Below, piece after piece: positions 62,438 to 64,000 of a stretch of 64,000 nt of DNA. Origin of the DNA: Fimbriimonadales bacterium (GTDB lineage: Bacteria > Armatimonadota > Fimbriimonadia > Fimbriimonadales > ATM1); contig DATMAR010000013.1 in the NCBI GenBank assembly GCA_035559795.1, positions 1 through 64,000 on the forward strand, in the 5' to 3' direction. The position numbers were made by a program, and so were the translations under genes. Each line of letters opens with the position of its first letter. The stretch's first letter is position 1. The notes beneath the pieces are model-generated. The model was not told the origin of the DNA. It searched no databases and saw nothing but the letters and a program-made list of their open reading frames with translations.

Positions 62438-64000
62438 GAGAATCCCCCCCTCTCCTCAATAGATTGCAAGGTGTAATCCAGCAGGATTTTTTTGGCTTTG
62501 TTCTGATATAGATTGATTACCTCCTCGGAAGAACCAACAGTTTGTCTTTCTTTCAATTTCGCCATAGCCGTGATTTCATACATCATTAAAAAAGCCGAAT
62601 AATAAAATTCTCTCCATCCACCTTTCCAGCCTTTTCCCAAGATGTAATTACGCCAGAAGATTCTCATCGCACGGCGAATTGCACGAAATGGGCTTGTTTT
62701 CGATTTGGTTTCTTGTGCTGCCTCGATGCTCGTATAACGATTGATTTTGTCTATCAATTCAGAAATATTTGCATAAGCGAAATGAACGATTGCCTCTCCG
62801 CTTCGATAAGGCAAATTCATAATACCCGCTCCTTCCGCGATGTGAAGAAACTGATGAAGTCTGTCAGATGTTTGCATAGAACCTACTCTAAAAAATCGTG
62901 GATGCCAAATTCGACCAGCACCGCTCGAAGTGAACTTTACGATTTCACCGAAGAGATAGTTTTCCATCGGGATGTTGATTACATCAGCATTCGAGGATTC
63001 GGCGAGCGCTTTTAATTTTTTGCTCAGAGGTTCAGGAACGACTTCATCGGCGTCGAGGATCAAAATCCAATCTCCAGAGCACTTGGAAATGGCAAAAGCA
63101 CGAGCAGGGTCTGCAAAACCTAAATACTCGTGCAAGAAAACGCGAGCACCGAATGATTCGGCGATTTCTCGCGTTCTATCGGTGCTGTGCATATCCACGA
63201 CGATGATTTCGTCTGCCCACGATTTTACGGAACGCAAGGCATAAGGGAGATTCTTCTCCTCGTTGTAAGTGTTGATGGCTACCGATATTTTTCTTTTAGT
63301 GTTTTCCTTCGGTCTGTCATTTTCATACGCGCTCAATATTTTCTCGGCTTCCGCTTGGTATTTTTCAATCACCGCATCGCGTGTGCCAACCGCTTTCCGT
63401 TCTTGCATTTTTGCCGCTATAGCGAGATGATAGAATCCCACCAGTAACGAATAGTAGAATCCACGCCATCCGTCTTTATATCCACGCCCTCGAATATAGT
63501 AGCGCCAAAATGCCAATAACGCACGCCGCAAAGAGGTTCTAGGTTTTGCTCCCTTTTCGATTGCTTGTTCGGCTTCGATCGTCGTATAGCGATTCATTCG
63601 TTCCAGCAATTCCGAAATGTCTGTATAGCAAAAATGCACGATTGCTTTACCTTCTTCGTAAGGTACATCTACGATGCGCGCATTCGGGATAGGATGCAAA
63701 AAACTGTGAATGCGATCTGTCAACTCGATGCAATCTCGACGAAAGAAGCGCATATGGCGGTCCGTCGTCGGACCTGTGCGCGTATAACGCATCACCTCCC
63801 CGAAAAAGTAATTCTCGCGCGCCATACGGAACACATCGCCACGATTGTTTTCGGCGGCATTCAATAACCAATCGCTCAACGGCTTCGGAATCATTTCATC
63901 CGCATCCAAAATAAGAATCCATTCGCCTTTGCATTTAGAAAGAGCGAATGCTCTTGCAGGGTCCGCAAATCCTACATTTTCGTGCAGAAAAACTTTCGCG
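62401..64000 (-). CDS. Tandem family 2 glycosyltransferase (N-terminus outside the window)
   Basis: At least 530 residues; the frame is open to the right edge, so the 5' end is missing. Two GT2 catalytic halves in a row. The first half ends with GEWILILDADEMIPKPLSDW and RKAVGTRDAVIEKYQAEAEK. The second begins KISVAINTYNEEKNLPYALR, VKSWADEIIVVDMHSTDRTR, and repeats DWILILDADEVVPEPLSKKL. The DADE motif binds the nucleotide-sugar metal. Both halves also share a C-terminal region (VHFCYTDISELLERMNRYT and VHFAYANISELIDKINRYT), so it arose by internal duplication. Similar to heptosyltransferase-linked GT2 (WaaE-like) proteins. Confidence 0.8.
   Translation of the reverse strand, partial: AKVFLHENVGFADPARAFALSKCKGEWILILDADEMIPKPLSDWLLNAAENNRGDVFRMARENYFFGEVMRYTRTGPTTDRHMRFFRRDCIELTDRIHSFLHPIPNARIVDVPYEEGKAIVHFCYTDISELLERMNRYTTIEAEQAIEKGAKPRTSLRRALLAFWRYYIRGRGYKDGWRGFYYSLLVGFYHLAIAAKMQERKAVGTRDAVIEKYQAEAEKILSAYENDRPKENTKRKISVAINTYNEEKNLPYALRSVKSWADEIIVVDMHSTDRTREIAESFGARVFLHEYLGFADPARAFAISKCSGDWILILDADEVVPEPLSKKLKALAESSNADVINIPMENYLFGEIVKFTSSGAGRIWHPRFFRVGSMQTSDRLHQFLHIAEGAGIMNLPYRSGEAIVHFAYANISELIDKINRYTSIEAAQETKSKTSPFRAIRRAMRIFWRNYILGKGWKGGWREFYYSAFLMMYEITAMAKLKERQTVGSSEEVINLYQNKAKKILLDYTLQSIEERGGFSHETQVNPTASS

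Overview
The window comes from a diderm bacterium of moderate GC content. It carries a Tat-type precursor, secreted proteins, an STN-domain (secretin-like) protein, tetra- and pentaheme cytochromes for nitrite ammonification, and sugar glycosyltransferases. No rRNA or phylogenetic marker fixes the phylum. The gene mix and the compact type V CRISPR locus would fit Armatimonadota or a similar uncultured group, but that is a guess. G or C runs of 6-9 bases and several families of short palindromic intergenic repeats are spread over the whole window, so it reads as one genome and not a mosaic.

Layout. 1-3.3 kb: accessory locus with a tandem duplication of a small membrane-anchored, immunity-like gene, mixed with RHS remnants. 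3.3-7.3 kb: secreted S74/fibre-like protein, Asp-box (sialidase-like) protein, basic protein. 7.5-9.7 kb: tmRNA followed directly by a NucS-like nuclease gene, then a DUF72 gene. 10-20.6 kb: MASE1-PAS-GGDEF-EAL signalling protein, Tat-exported putative metalloprotease, arginine/citrulline hydrolase, asnS, mnmG, transglutaminase. 20.8-28.9 kb: complete type V CRISPR-Cas locus. 29-45 kb: HAF-repeat protein, TPR protein, P-II, glutamate formimidoyltransferase, fabI, purM, purF, ferredoxin, yebC, rhomboid protease, FAD oxidoreductase, two oligopeptide ABC ATPases, HesB/IscA protein. 45-64 kb: STN/anti-sigma pair, uvrC, PLP trans-sulfuration enzyme, metallopeptidase, yqhQ-like, DUF2267, DUF3175, acylphosphatase, nrfHA, acyl-CoA dehydrogenase, M19 dipeptidase, YkgJ-like protein and glycosyltransferases.

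The centrepiece is the CRISPR locus. An 830-residue Cas12 with an intact RuvC triad (D488, E594, D755) is followed by a structured RNA with a 21-nt anti-repeat matching the CRISPR repeat at 20 of 21 positions. This putative tracrRNA starts just after a perfect extended -10 promoter that sits in the last codons of cas12. Then come cas1, cas2 and cas4 with overlapping or nearly touching ends, a leader with a 19-bp perfect inverted repeat, and an array of 41 full 37-nt repeats plus one truncated terminal repeat (41 spacers). Size, tracrRNA use and separate Cas1/2/4 recall the compact Cas12l (Cas-pi) group, but the subtype cannot be settled by reading alone.

Likely functional groupings: nrfH-nrfA (respiratory nitrite reduction to ammonium); ftcD-glnB-TPR and purM/fabI on one strand; purF with a ferredoxin gene 5 bp downstream; a membrane-bound anti-sigma-like protein coupled to an STN-domain protein; an FAD reductase with a small iron-permease-family protein.
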